From: Rhodocollybia butyracea
Taxonomy: Eukaryota; Basidiomycota; Agaricomycetes; Agaricales; Omphalotaceae
Assembly (NCBI GenBank): GCA_015501585.1
Contig: JADNRY010000102.1
Span: forward strand, 1 to 64,000
Direction of reading: 5' to 3'
Length of the DNA: 64,000 nucleotides
Positions 43,340-55,009 of the stretch are shown here, piece by piece; the first letter of the stretch is position 1, and every line of letters starts with the position of its first letter. A model generated the notes under the pieces. The model was not told the origin of the DNA, did no database searches, and saw nothing but the letters and a program-made list of their open reading frames with translations. The translations under genes were made by a program, and so were the position numbers.

Positions 43340-46300
43340 AAGTAACCCAGGTTGTGAACCTCTGGGGTGATTATCAATCGACCTATTGCCTGTTCTTGTG
43401 ACCTATGATGTCTGTGAAATGTGACATGTGACAAGTTGAATCTGACTTCCAACAACATGAACCGTGAATGCTTACAACAAAGGACCCGCCGGCGCTCAAC
43501 CGGCGTGGAAGTGGTAGCTGCCCTGTCAGTAGCTACATATCCTTATACACTGTTCAATTGTACTTTATACTTACACCCATATATATTACAAACTGCTTTA
43601 CACATCAAAAACTTTATCATTCCACTTTGTTCTCTTTCACATGCCTTTTCTCTTTCTTCTTCACTTTCACCATCAATTCTTCATTTGTCCTTCTTTTCTC
43701 CTATACCTTCTGGGCTCAAGGATAATTGAGGATCTGTCAACAACTCAACATGTATTGGTAATATCGGCATATCACCATCACTGATACACACTATTGGAAA
43801 TTTGACACGAATCGACTCACTTATCAACACATCTTTTCAACTTGAAATGCATTTCTGCGGCACCCTCACCATGTCCCCTTTCAATTCCACATATCGTTGG
43901 AAGGGTAGGAAGATCGTAGAAGTTAGTTAGGTTTGGTGTGTTGTATGTATTAAAATTTTTCATCTTCGTTGCTTGATCATTATTCCCTTCCGCTCCAACA
44001 AGTCTCTGGATACAAAACAGCAGATACTGGTGTACACCTAGACCGTGACATTGGGAGTGGCAATCCCTTCTGTCCTTGCAGATGGTCATAGGCGAGAGGT
44101 CTAGCTTACTTGTCTCATGTGTGTTGCCTGCACTGTCTTGCACAAACCTTAGTTTCTTGAACTTGAAGGTAATTCCAATCCATCGGACTATTCTTTCCTT
44201 GAAACATTATTTATTTTACTACATACCACATGTACAAGTCAGGTGGCGCAAGAGTATGCGTGGCGGCCTGTATATCTACTTGTAGGTCAGAAAATTGAGG
44301 ACTTCAATTAGCAACGACAGATAGCAAGGCAACTCTGCTTGTAAATGCAGATTGGAAGTTAATTTTGTCCTTTCCCTCTTTACACTTACTTCTCTGTGGA
44401 ACCCAACTGGTAATCCCCACTGGTCCTTGCTTGGACCGATTCTTCTTGCTTCACCAGTGCTAGCTCAAGATATTTAGCTTTGGAACTAATTGTCATGATG
44501 GAAGTGCTGTTAGATTGCTTCAATGAGCACAAAGGTGCATAGCTTTCAGAAACCATGCCCATAAAATATTTTATGCCCTGTTCATTTCCATCCCAGCCAT
44601 GAGCTACTGGTGTCAGGAGTAGATGACTACAAAATCAAAGTCTACCATGCAAGTGTTACTTCTACCAACTTTAACTACATCATTTCCATGAGACTTGCTT
44701 GTACTATTGGTACAAACACAAAATCATTGCCTACCTTCTGTGACCTGTCTAATGAAAATTACAATTCACTATGATTATACCCTCTCTCCTGCTGACAACC
44801 TGCTGATTCCTGAATAACTGGTAACTCAGTCCATGTGCTATAAACATGCTCAACAGCAGCCTTGATGGTCAATTTCTTGACCTTGCCAGCAACAGATGCC
44901 ACTGTTCATAGCCCCAACCCCAATCTCACCAAGCTACCTGAGGAACTACACATACTCGAGTCTTGCTTGAGTCCAATTACTTAGCTCCAGTTGAAGGAGT
45001 ATTATTCTGACTCTGTCTACACGCTACTACTGGTGTCAGGAGCAGACAACTATAAAATCAAAGTCTAGGGTTATCAAGGTAATATCACTGGTACAGAGAG
45101 AGAGACAATAGGGGCTCCTCTCTGACCAGGAAGGTAATACTAACTCAAACAGGTAATCAACCCTTAACTTGAAGTTGGCTATGGCGCTAAGTCATCGCTC
45201 AACAGGGGTATGTGGCAACTTTCCTTTTTTGCTTGCCTGTGTTTGATGTTGGAGTGAATTAAGAAGGGTTCAAATAAGCTCTAAGTTCACTCCGGTCTAT
45301 AGCAAGTGAGCCCTAGCAAACGCGCAGGGGAAAATCATATTGTAAGCTACCTTAAATACACTATAGCTACGGAGAATATACGGAGTAAGATATGGCAAAA
45401 TAAAGATAAAACACAAAGTAAAACTAACAAGCTCCACAGGAGAAACTTTGGCGAGCAATACTGATTGCTCACCTGACATCAATATCTCCAACATTTGACT
45501 GACTGGGGTAGATATCTGATATTCAATGACCAAACCAAAGGCATTTGTAAGTTGCAGTCCTTGACTCCAGACTTATGTCTGCTTTCTTCCTTGCCAAAGA
45601 TGGTCTTGTTGTCTCTGCTCCCATGGGTCAAACTGTACATGTTTGGGACATTTCTTGGCTTCATAAAGGTTCCTCAAATTCTGATCCAGCAAATTACAGA
45701 ACCTTTGATACTTTTTCAGCTGTTAAATATGTTCTTGCAGTTATTTAAACAATGTTTCCATTTGGTTTCCATGTTGAGGATCCATAATGCTCTCAAATGC
45801 TATGTATGCCAGAGATGGTATGTCTATGTTCAGAATATTATGAGATGTTTTATCATCAGCTGTATAGATCTGAAGCTGCTCAAGACTTGAAGGACCTGTA
45901 CTAACAGCTGTCTCAGAATCTCAGAATCTACCAGTGGTATCTCATTAATATGCAGAGTTGATGGAGAGTCAGCTTTGGATACATGCTGCTTCCTTTAAAC
46001 AGAGCTCTGTGCTCTATGTTAGCTATTTGGATGAAAGAGAGCAGTGGTAACTAACATCCTCAGAATTCTGGAAACTACTGATTTCCCTGGAGAAATGAAA
46101 GTGCTTATTCCTCTGTATTATTCTCAGTTGAAGAAGAACCACCACCTAGGGATCTGCACCATAACCATAAGATGCGGCTTACGGTACAGCCATATGAGTA
46201 CCCATAACTGTACACGGTACCGTAAAGGGCACCTGGGGACACTTTTACAGCCATATTTATACGGTTGTTATACAGGTACCCCACAGCACAGTTATTGATC

Positions 46301-46950
46301 TCTGGGTCCAAAAATGGTCAAAATATGATGGTATACAGGTCCTGGAAGCCATACCATATACTGTGTAGATGAATAAACTCAGTTGAATGTAAGGTAACGG
46401 CGGTACAACTGAAGGGGTGAAAGTGAATATATATGAAAGGACCAAGTCTCATATGTAAGCAGTGGAAGCATAAAGAAGGAAATGTATCTATAAGCAGCAA
46501 GTCAAAACATACTGTACGGAGTACTACTTAGACTACTTAGCATACCGTCCCATAAGGAGCAAATTTTGGGAAATTTACGGCCGTAACCGTATACAGTATG
46601 GTGCCTGGTGCCAATTCCTCACCTTCTTTTCATGAACTTATGACTATCTTCCAGCAGTAAGTCATTATTTTTTGGTAAATCCTTGCCAACCACAAAAAAA
46701 ATTCAGATTTGGAGACAGTTTGGTAGGTCGATGTTGGAACGTTTGGTGTGTTAACTCAATGATTGCTTTCACCGCCATTGCGGTGCATCCCTTTATCTCT
46801 GTTATCATATACAATGTAGCTCACCCAATGAGTCTGTTGAGCAATAATACATACACAGCAAATACATATGAGGCCTCGACAAATGTACTAGTAGGCTAGG
46901 AGAAGTTAGGTGACCTATGTCTCTTATTAACCCAAGACATGTATCTAAGT
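43340..46950. other. Mostly unassigned; short direct repeat and decayed fragments
   Basis: A segment of about 45 bp containing CTACTGGTGTCAGGAG then TAAAATCAAAGTCTA occurs at about 44603 and again at about 45029 in the same orientation. A plus-strand piece at 45560-45740 reads LSFLAKDGLVVSAPMGQTVH then VWDISWLHKGSS before a stop, a possible decayed gene fragment I cannot name. At 46160-46600 the words ACGGTACC, TATACAGG and CCGTA recur in both orientations, suggesting an old MITE. No complete gene is seen. Confidence 0.4.
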
Positions 46951-46952
46951 AT

Positions 46953-47045
46953 AACAGTATCGTGTAGTGGTATTTATGCCTACTAATAACTTGTAGGTGC
47001 TCGCGTGACCCTAAGGTCAATGGTTCGAACTGTGCTATAATAACC
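46953..47045 (+). other. tRNA-derived relic or SINE head
   Basis: An A-box-like TCGTGTAGTGG (about 46960) and B-box-like GGTTCGAACTG (about 47022) are spaced about 60 nt apart. Between them CCTAC/GTAGG can form an anticodon-type stem. The acceptor stem does not pair well. Downstream sequence has no long T run. A degenerate tRNA or the head of a SINE fits; it is unlikely to be a working tRNA. Confidence 0.35.
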
Positions 47046-48365
47046 AAGTAAGTCTCTAATGAAATTGTAATAAAGCCTATTAACTAACATTCCTTCAGTA
47101 AATACCAGTACAAGTATAATAACTAACTAACTAACAAGTGGCTCTAGTAACTTCACTAGGTACAATAAAAGTGCGATACTAACAGAATACTAACTATACT
47201 ACTACTAATCAAGTAATGATATCTTTTTCGCCCTGTAAGCCGGCCGCCAATTTATAAGCCCTTATAATTACGACACCCTTTCAAATACCGGGTCCTATTT
47301 AGAATGCGACTGATCCATTGAGCGGCATTATAATGGCAGTTCTCATTATGGCCATCATAACGGCTTACACCGCCTTATCTGCAATTTATTAAAGTTCTGA
47401 CATAACATGCAGCTTTCCCAGTCTCCCCGGAATTCGGACCAAGAGACCTCGTCCTGAGATCCTGCACTGCTAGGACTTGCTGTGCGTGCAAGGATTCATT
47501 CATGAAGAGCTATCGGAAACACTGCACCAAGATGCTTATCTGGCACTTGGTTGCTTGTGTTACCTCACTTCCAGGATGCTACGCGTATGATACACAGATG
47601 CTCACCACAGCTCAACAAACACCATTTGCTCGCATCTCTACCATTCCTATTGGCGTCTTTGCACAAAATTCAGGTCCTTTTTCCAACGTGGTGAAGTAAG
47701 AAGGTTTGGTCCAAGCGAGGACCAGTCGGGAACTACACAAGAGTAAGCATCGAAGATAAAAGAATAACTTGACCTTCAAATCTGCTTTCTGTAGCAGAGT
47801 CATTTTGAACCCTGGCATTGCTAACAGATCCATATAATGTGAAAAAGAAGGTTTTTGATTTTGTGTACCTATAAGTAGATATACAGGCCACCGCATGTAC
47901 TCTCGCGCCGCCTGACTTGTACATGTGGTAAATACCAAGAGATAATGTTACAATGAAGGAATAGTCTGAAAGAATTTGAAATACCTTTGGGTAGACAAAT
48001 CTAAGGTTTTTGTTGTATAGTGTGGGCAACACACTTGACAAATAACTAAATCTCTGATTGTTAAGATCATGCAAGACCGGAGGGCCCGAGAGGGATATAT
48101 CAACGAAGTTAGTCTCAGACTGATATCGGAGATAATAGAGAGAGTGGGACGTGCAGTATAGCTATTAGCTAGACCCTTGTCACGCCAAGTAGTCCCGAAG
48201 AGAGAGACCGAGATAGATTTGGCCTATGAAGGGCCGAAGAGTATAAAGACGAGAGTACTAAGACAGAACTTAGTCGGACAGAGTGTCTTGGTTATCCAAG
48301 TTGATCTTTAAACTGAGGTCTACCGTACAAAGTACCACTACTTATATACTAATGGAAAAGACAAT
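47046..48365. other. Unassigned stretch
   Basis: No recognisable gene. Short frames at 47502-47699 and 47612-47938 lack domains. A TGTCACGCC word at 48178 followed by a GAGTATAAAGA TATA-like box (about 48239) resembles LTR sequence, but I cannot find a matching partner or ends. Confidence 0.4.
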
Positions 48366-48625
48366 CACCTCAACATCACAACACCCAACTGATGTAGACA
48401 TGCCAAAAGGGGTGGGGTGCGGCATTGATGTAGCAATCAATTATCTCAATTCCCTCACACTGCCAATAAATGGGCTAATATTGTGAGATATATACTAATA
48501 AAGAAGGACATCAAGTGATCACTGGTGCTGGTTCCGTTACTCATCCTGCGCTGTTGCTACATAAACAAGTACTTGTCCCGCGCCATACACGGCACTAATC
48601 CTTCACTGTTTACACCTAGCGTACA
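48366..48625 (+). repeat. Inverted repeat pair, left copy
   Basis: About 165 bp (48366-48530) is more than 90 percent identical by eye to the reverse complement of 51577-51745, and weaker similarity continues to about 48625 (for example ACTTGTCCCGCGCCATACACGG here against the complement of 51510-51540). The pair is about 3 kb apart. No ORF with a recognisable domain lies inside the copies. Confidence 0.75.
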
Positions 48626-51489
48626 GCACTACTTCAGAATTTTATAAAGAAAATTTCGCTGGCATATTTAGATATGTACAACAAATGCTACTCCACCTGA
48701 GGGATGGCCATTCAAATGTTCACCACTGCCTGCTTTGTTGTTGGTATGTCTTTTCTTTCACAGCAAGCCAGCATCCTCAGTTCTCTGCTTTCGCTTCCTC
48801 TCTTTGGCATGAATACCTTCTCCGTTGCACCAGATACTGCATATGAGTTTACAAAACTGTCTGGAACACGCATCACAGCATGGGAGGTTCCAGGAGAAGT
48901 TCCTCCAGGAGCTCCAGTAATGTTGGGTAGGTCAGTCACTGGCGGTATAGAATTGGGACCCTGTCTTCATGCGCCGGAGATGCCTGCCCTTTGCCATTGC
49001 TTTCTTTGGTGACCTCTGGCCCCATTGCACCATTCGTTTCCCAGGCTTCAAACTCGGAAGTCGTCATCTTGTAGAAATGCATTGTCCTTGACTTCCAAGC
49101 ATTAGCGAGCAGCTGAACTTCTGTAGAGGTAGCCAGGTCACGTGGAGTCAGCGGCCAGTTCTTGATGATGACTCAGAACTTCTGGGGATATGCTTGGAGA
49201 AGTGCTCTGTTTTCTTATGCATTTGTCTGCAAGTAGTCTGTTTGAGCAATACTTGAAGACACCCCTATGGAAGAGCCTCATGTCTGCTTTCCTTCCTGCA
49301 CTGCTTAGTAGTGTAAACACTCTCGATTTCTTTGTCCACAAATTTGAGCTTTCTTGGTTACGTTGAAGATTCAGCTTTATGGCCTCAGAAGTATACTTAA
49401 AAATTGTGCCATGAACCCATGCATACCGAAGAGATAATGGGACGAAAGGTAATAAACACCGTGGGAAAGTTAACAAGACTGCCTGCCCAGGTGCGCCGGC
49501 AAGTGTACCTTTATGCGCCTTTGGCCGTCTTGACATACATGAGCAAGAGGACAAGGGCGCACTGCTGCTAATAGCTGCATAGCTTCATTTTTTACTTGAT
49601 TGATGTGTCATTTTTTGATAACCTCTCGACAGAGCCTCTCCACACATTGGAGGGTTAAATAACTGCATGCACAGCAGAGCTGCTCCTGTAGGGCAAGTCA
49701 ATATGTAAATCTGTTATCATTGAGGATGTATGCTAAACTGTGTCTTAAATCCAGCTGTACTAATTTCTATATGAAGAGAATACTTGGGTAAACTACTTGA
49801 GATTTTGGAAAATCTGGGTTTGCGGGGGCATTTTCTAGTGAGCAAGTCTGTCAAAAGCACAACTTGCAGTACATCTAGAATTGAATCATGCGTATCTATA
49901 ATAAAATGCTAATTTCTACTGGGGTCATATTTTATGGCTGGAGACTTGGTGAAGAACCGTTACTTTTGGCACTCAAGTTTGTCTTAAACATCGAACTTAC
50001 GGTAATTCATGTGTAACTTGTATGATGGGTCTAAAAATACTCATATGGCTTCACTACAATAGTATAAACACTCTCAACTTGTAAAAATGGTTAAAAGCTT
50101 CATTGATGGAGCATGCTCAACGTTACAAGCAACGACCTCAAGTCCCGGGATCACGGGCCGTGCCTACCTCCACAGCAATTAAGTCAATTTGCGCATCGAA
50201 AAGTTATAAAAATTGATTTGCAGCGAAGTATTTAGCTACGTATGCAGTCCAAGTTCATCGCGAGTACAAAGTAAGTCTAAACCCATCTCCCAATGGCCAA
50301 CTTTACAATTCTTCCACTGACATCTGTCACTGATCGCAACAAAAACTGCCTCCAGCTGAGTACCGTGTAAAGGGATATGGTGTCTCATGCTTAGCTATAA
50401 GTAGTTGTATTACCGTGTCAACAAACTCCTAAAGGGATTGTGATGAGGCAGAGGAAATTTTGATAACAAGTTTTGAGTTCCAAAGTACAAGATGCCTACC
50501 CTTCCTCCAGTCAAACCAACCAAGAACCTAAATCCAGCACCAAAGAAAAGGTAGGTTACCAGGCAGACAGTATGAGGCCTGAAGTTGAACGCCGCTGTAA
50601 AGACATGGATGAAAGAGGCGTCACTTAAGAGTGGGCTCTCAAAGTGGCTGCTACAACACTGGTGCAACCTTGGGGCCAGGTTTTGAAGACTCCTACTTGA
50701 CACGGCTGTAATGAAGTAGCAAAAGTAATAACTTAACTAACCTTTTGCGTAGCCAGAGAGACGTTGAAATGGAGCCGATGCCACCAACCTGTCCAGAACC
50801 GCAATATTTTCTTTGTCATTTGAGATGTTGGCAGGCCTCTGAAATCCAATGAGTAAGATGGAGCATTGTACAGTATTTGCCGGCGCGGTATTGATTGAAG
50901 TTCCTGATTAATATCAGATAGCAAAATTTTTGAGGAGAACAAGTACTCACTGGCTCACTACCGAGCAGTCATATCAAATTGAATGTTGAGGGCCTGCTAA
51001 ACACCTCGTCCTTGTCTCATCACTATCTCCAGTGTTTCCCATGCCCATGGTGTCAAACCCGAAGTTATCAGAGGTCATCCTGCATGCTGCCAGTGGTGTC
51101 ACCTGAAAGGTCACGGAGAAGGTGAAGGGATTCAAATTCAAGGCCTACTAAGGACTGACTAAGTGAAAAGAACTCCTAACAAAATTAAGAGACTGACCTT
51201 GCGCTGCACAATGCAGCACAAGCGAATCACTATTGTACTGTGTCTCATTTGGCAGCCTGAGCCTTGATAACGACATTGGGCCTCCAAACCTTCTATTACT
51301 AAGGTATTACCCCTCTCCCTTGCATCAATTTTGCCCCATGTTGCTGCCTTGTGGTGACTAGTTGCAAGTAACTTTTGGTCGACGCCGTAAAATGTTAAAA
51401 GATATTTATTGCCTGGACCAGTGAATACAAGTAAAGCAAAGCTGAGAAAAGAAGGAAGCTGCTGTGCTCAGAAGAACGTCTGGCTGAGT
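48626..51489. other. Unassigned stretch between inverted repeats
   Basis: Open frames at 48704-49012 (plus), 49138-49554 (minus) and 50410-50703 (minus) show no known domain. Some intron-like signals are present but no consistent multi-exon model could be built. This could be the interior of a decayed element bounded by the inverted pair. Confidence 0.4.
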
Positions 51490-51745
51490 AGGGTGAGAAA
51501 ATAAACACAGTCACGCCGTACATGGCACAGGACAAGTAACAAGGCGCTGAGAGGCGGAGCAGTAGCCAGCACGGTGATCACTTGATGCTGGCTTGACGTC
51601 CTTCTTTATTAGTATATATCTCACAATATTAGCCCATTTATTGGCAGTGTGAGGGAATTGAGATAATTGATTGCTACATCAATGCCGCACCCCACCCCTT
51701 TTGGCATGTTTACATCAGTTGGGTTTTGTGATGTTGAGGTGAAGA
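51490..51745 (-). repeat. Inverted repeat pair, right copy
   Basis: This is the counterpart of 48366-48625 in reverse orientation. It has an extra 7-8 nt (near GTCAAGCCAGC on the minus strand) compared with the left copy. Similarity stops at about 51745 within GTTGAGGTGA. Confidence 0.75.
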
Positions 51746-52808
51746 CAATAGCCAGGGACGAGTTCGGGAGACCGAAGTAAGTAATATCAATATAAGACAA
51801 TAGTAATGAATGATTCGGGAAGGTAATAGAGTCATAAGATAATAAGGACCAGTGATGTGATAGTCCGAATGAGTCCGAGACCTTCCGGTATTGGATGAAG
51901 ATAAGATGTGAGAGATAAGATGAAGAGATAAAGGAATTGATGAGATAAGTATTGGAAAGGAATCAGAGAGATGCCAGACTGATGGCCATGATGATCCGAA
52001 GGTGATCTGAGACTCGGCAAGTCGGCATGATTGTAACAGTATCCCCCTTTTAGGCTTGAGCCTCGAAAGCCTCTAAGTCAAAGACCAAGGTTGGGCTGAT
52101 AATTATCAGACCAAAAGTCAGGGACGCTGTGATGAGAGAACAATGCGAAACAATGCCAAGACGTCACCAATATGTCCAGGATCAACCCTGCCCTCAATAG
52201 AGTGTAAGCGCCAATGTATATAAGGCCATGCCAAAATCCAAAATTTCCCCAAGTACCCCAAAATATCCCGCAACATGTCTCCCAACTCTACTGCCATTAC
52301 TCACCAATCCGCGGAAGCTGACAGCTCCGACAAGGAACTTAGACTCAAAGAGGAGGAAGCGGAAAGGGCCCATGTCGAGGCTGAGACCAGGGCCGCTGAA
52401 CTCACAGCAAAGAAGGCTAAGAGAGCAGAGGAGAAGCAGCAAAAGAAGGAGGCCAAGACAGAGGAAAAACGGCAGGCCGAGCGGTTGAGGGCGTACGCCG
52501 CAGAACAGGCGAAGGAGAGGGAGAGGGCTGCGGCCAAGCGCAAGGTGAGGGAGAAGGCTGAGCAGGAGCAGAAGGAACGGAGGATGTCGGTAGCTGACCA
52601 GCTTGTGCTGCGCAAGAAGCAAGAGGCCGACAAGGAGAATGAGAAGAAGGCGGGGCTGAGCAAGCCAAAAGGGATGAAGAGGACGCAAGAAGGGGCGCTA
52701 AAATCTTCGGTGATGGTGAGTCCATTTTTTTGACTTCAAGTTTCTTCCTAACTGACGACCTTGCTTTTAGGTACCCCCTTCTCCTCCGAGCTCACCACCT
52801 CTGAGCCC

Positions 52809-54177
52809 TAGAGATGTCCACGAGTCCGGATCCAAGTACTTGTGGCCTAAAAGGCCTGACTCGTGGGAAACGGGTCACTGACTCACAAGTACTTGTGGAT
52901 CCGCACACTAATCAAGTAGTTACAGCTATATTCACAAGTATTTACCATTATTTACTTGCATACAGTGATTGTACAGTGTATAATGCTATTAAAAACCTGT
53001 ACTTTACTTGTTACACTAATTTCATACTATGGTATGAAGTAAAAATGTACTGACAGTTAGGCTTTGGATTGTAGACAGCCTACGGCGATTGGGAGCTAAA
53101 ATAAACGCTCATTCGCTGTGAGCTGTCTACAACCTCAAACATGTGTGGCAGTACTTGATAAGTACTATAATAAATATGATACTATTAATTACTGTAAGTT
53201 TTAATAACCAACAACAAATATATGAGTTCATATTGCTTGCACAATGTAAGGATCTAAGCAGATCCTTATGGCGACGGGACGATGATATACTATCTCGAAT
53301 GGGGGCGTCGGAATGGTTCCGACAGGATAATTTGTAGATAGTGTACTCGATCTGGGAATGGTGACGACCCTAAGAGCGTGAGCGGAACCAGGAAGTGAAC
53401 TTAGAATGGACTAGACAAGTAAGCCTATGAGGGGAAGTGTTCCCGACTTGAAGGGTAGGACCCGCTGAGTACAAGCATTTCCGAGGACGATGATGCTGTA
53501 TCGGAAGAGTCGAGCGGAAGCTGACTTGTAGATGCGCAACGGATTGGGATCAAAGAAGGTTATATTGCAGAGTGAGGAAAACAATAGAGTGAAGAAATTG
53601 AGTAGAGAAACTGATAAGACGTGAAACGAGTCGGTAACTGGGGGTGTTGTTCAATATAGCAAATCTAGAGTATCGGAAGTAAGTAGGGAGTATTTAAGTA
53701 TCTTCGAGTAAATGGAACCGTCAGGGATAATGGGCGAGTAGAAGGGTGAAAGGGAGGAAATACAAGGTGATAGCGGGAACAATCAGGATACAAGGTAGAG
53801 CCCGATTTGGCGAGCAGGATGGAATAGCTGTTACCTGGCTCATTTGACCGGGGACGTCCGAAAAGGGTAATTCTTGTGTATGGCAAGATGGGATAAAGGA
53901 ACTGTTCTTGGAAAGTAGCGGGATGGAATAATTATGTTATGTCGGGAGCGCGGAAACGAATAGATCGAGTGTTGGGAACACTGAGAACAATAAGATGAGT
54001 ACAGGGCATGACACACAAGTACTTGCAAGTCAACTGAAAATTGCAAATGTCTGACTTGTGACCCGTGCCTGACCCGTGGGAAACGGATCCTGGGATCCGC
54101 GAGTCACATACTTGCGGGTTTTCCCACAGATCTTACCTGCGAGTACTTGTGAAGACTTGGACTCATGGACATCTCTA
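52809..54177. mobile_element. Non-autonomous hAT-type element (MITE) with 8-bp target duplication
   Basis: The ends TAGAGATGTCCACGAGTCC and its inverted copy (one mismatch) bound the element. The 8-bp CTGAGCCC directly precedes it (52801-52808) and directly follows it (54178-54185). An 8-bp duplication plus ends beginning TAGAG are characteristic of hAT transposons. It holds no transposase; without the solo LTR inside it would be about 595 bp. Subterminal repeats of AAGTACTTG occur near both ends. Confidence 0.9.
53245..54013. repeat. Solo LTR nested in the hAT MITE, 5-bp target duplication CACAA
   Basis: The 769-bp sequence starts TGTAAGGATC and ends GGGCATGACA, giving TGT...ACA ends. CACAA lies immediately before (53240-53244) and after (54014-54018). 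No internal retroelement sequence is present, so this is a solo LTR left by recombination between two LTRs. It inserted after the MITE did. Confidence 0.85.
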
Positions 54178-54430
54178 CTGAGCCCAGGTGATGACGGGGG
54201 CAACAACTCCAACAATGAGGACGACAAGTTGAAGAAAGGGAAGGAGAAGGAGAAGGGTACGCCAAAGCTGAAGAAGATAAAGCCGAGCGCAGGCCGTAGG
54301 GTGGAGAAGGAGGATAGGTGCGACCGGTGTGCCAATGCCGGTTGGGAGTGTCATGAGGTGAAGCCCAGGGCGGCATGCGAGGGGTGTCGTGCGAGGAAGT
54401 TGAAGTGCAGCTGGCTGCCCGAGGCAGGGG

Positions 54431-54616
54431 TGTAATGCCTCCGCCTCTCCCTCATCACCACTGACCGTATTCGGTGATACGGTCATCCTAGACGCCGCCG
54501 ATAGACCAAACAGTCTATCTTATCTTTCTATTTATTATTAATTATATAATAAATCCGTATCTTATTTGTTGTGTTCACTGGTGTTCTTAAGGACTTTGCC
54601 CATAGGGCGCGTTATA
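54431..54616 (+). repeat. Solo LTR, subfamily A, 5-bp target duplication AGGGG
   Basis: It starts TGTAATGCCTCCGCC and ends GCGCGTTATA like the LTRs at 349 and 11972, but lacks about 65 bp in the middle. AGGGG flanks both sides (54426-54430 and 54617-54621). It interrupts the Cys-cluster gene two residues after the end of the cluster region. Confidence 0.9.
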
Positions 54617-55009
54617 AGGGGACCGGAAGAGGGTGAAGGTGGACCATGACGAGGTCGCAGGCCTCCGTCAGGAGGTTGTGATGATGAGGGAGGAGATGAT
54701 GTCAGAGCGGAATCGGGCCCGCAACGATATCTGGCGTCTTATTGACGCAGTGGACAGTCTGAGGGAGGAGTTGGCTGAATTGAGGCCGAGGAAGCTGAAG
54801 TCAAAGGGGAAGGAAAAGGAGAAGCCGAGGGAAGAGGAGGGAAGAGGAGGATGAGGAGTAAGGGTTGTCGGCCGGGCCTTTGGGCCCGTAAGATTTTTAA
54901 ATAATTTTGATAACTTGGAGGGAATCAGATCGGGCCGAAGTGGGCTTGTAAATAAAAATTGTGTTTGTATATATTGTAGAAAAAGTTTTGAGTTTTTAAT
55001 TTGACTGAA

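Larger units (their letters stand above)
52275..54854 (+). pseudogene. Coiled-coil / six-Cys cluster gene disrupted by nested insertions
   Basis: Exon 1 is 52275-52715 and is followed by a clean 55-bp intron (GTGAGT...TTTTAG, 52716-52770). The rest of the ORF is 52771-52808, 54186-54430 and 54622-54854; these join in frame once the two insertions and one copy of each target duplication are ignored, giving about 318 residues. The N-terminus is a long Glu/Lys/Ala coiled coil (EEEAERAHVEAETRAAELTA). The centre has CDRCANAGWECHEV ... CEGCRARKLKCSW, that is C-x2-C-x6-C-x8-C-x2-C-x6-C, the spacing of a Zn(II)2Cys6-like cluster. A second coiled coil and a Lys/Glu-rich end follow. The pre-insertion reading frame was intact; the present copy cannot make the full protein unless the insertions are spliced out. 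Confidence 0.7.

Noticed and set aside
45297..45900. WD40-like gene
   Set aside because: Only a single VHVWDISW-type phrase is seen, followed by stops; too little to support a family call.
52194..52725. Minus-strand Leu/Ser-rich ORFs
   Set aside because: They are antisense to the Glu/Lys coiled-coil exon of the Cys-cluster gene.
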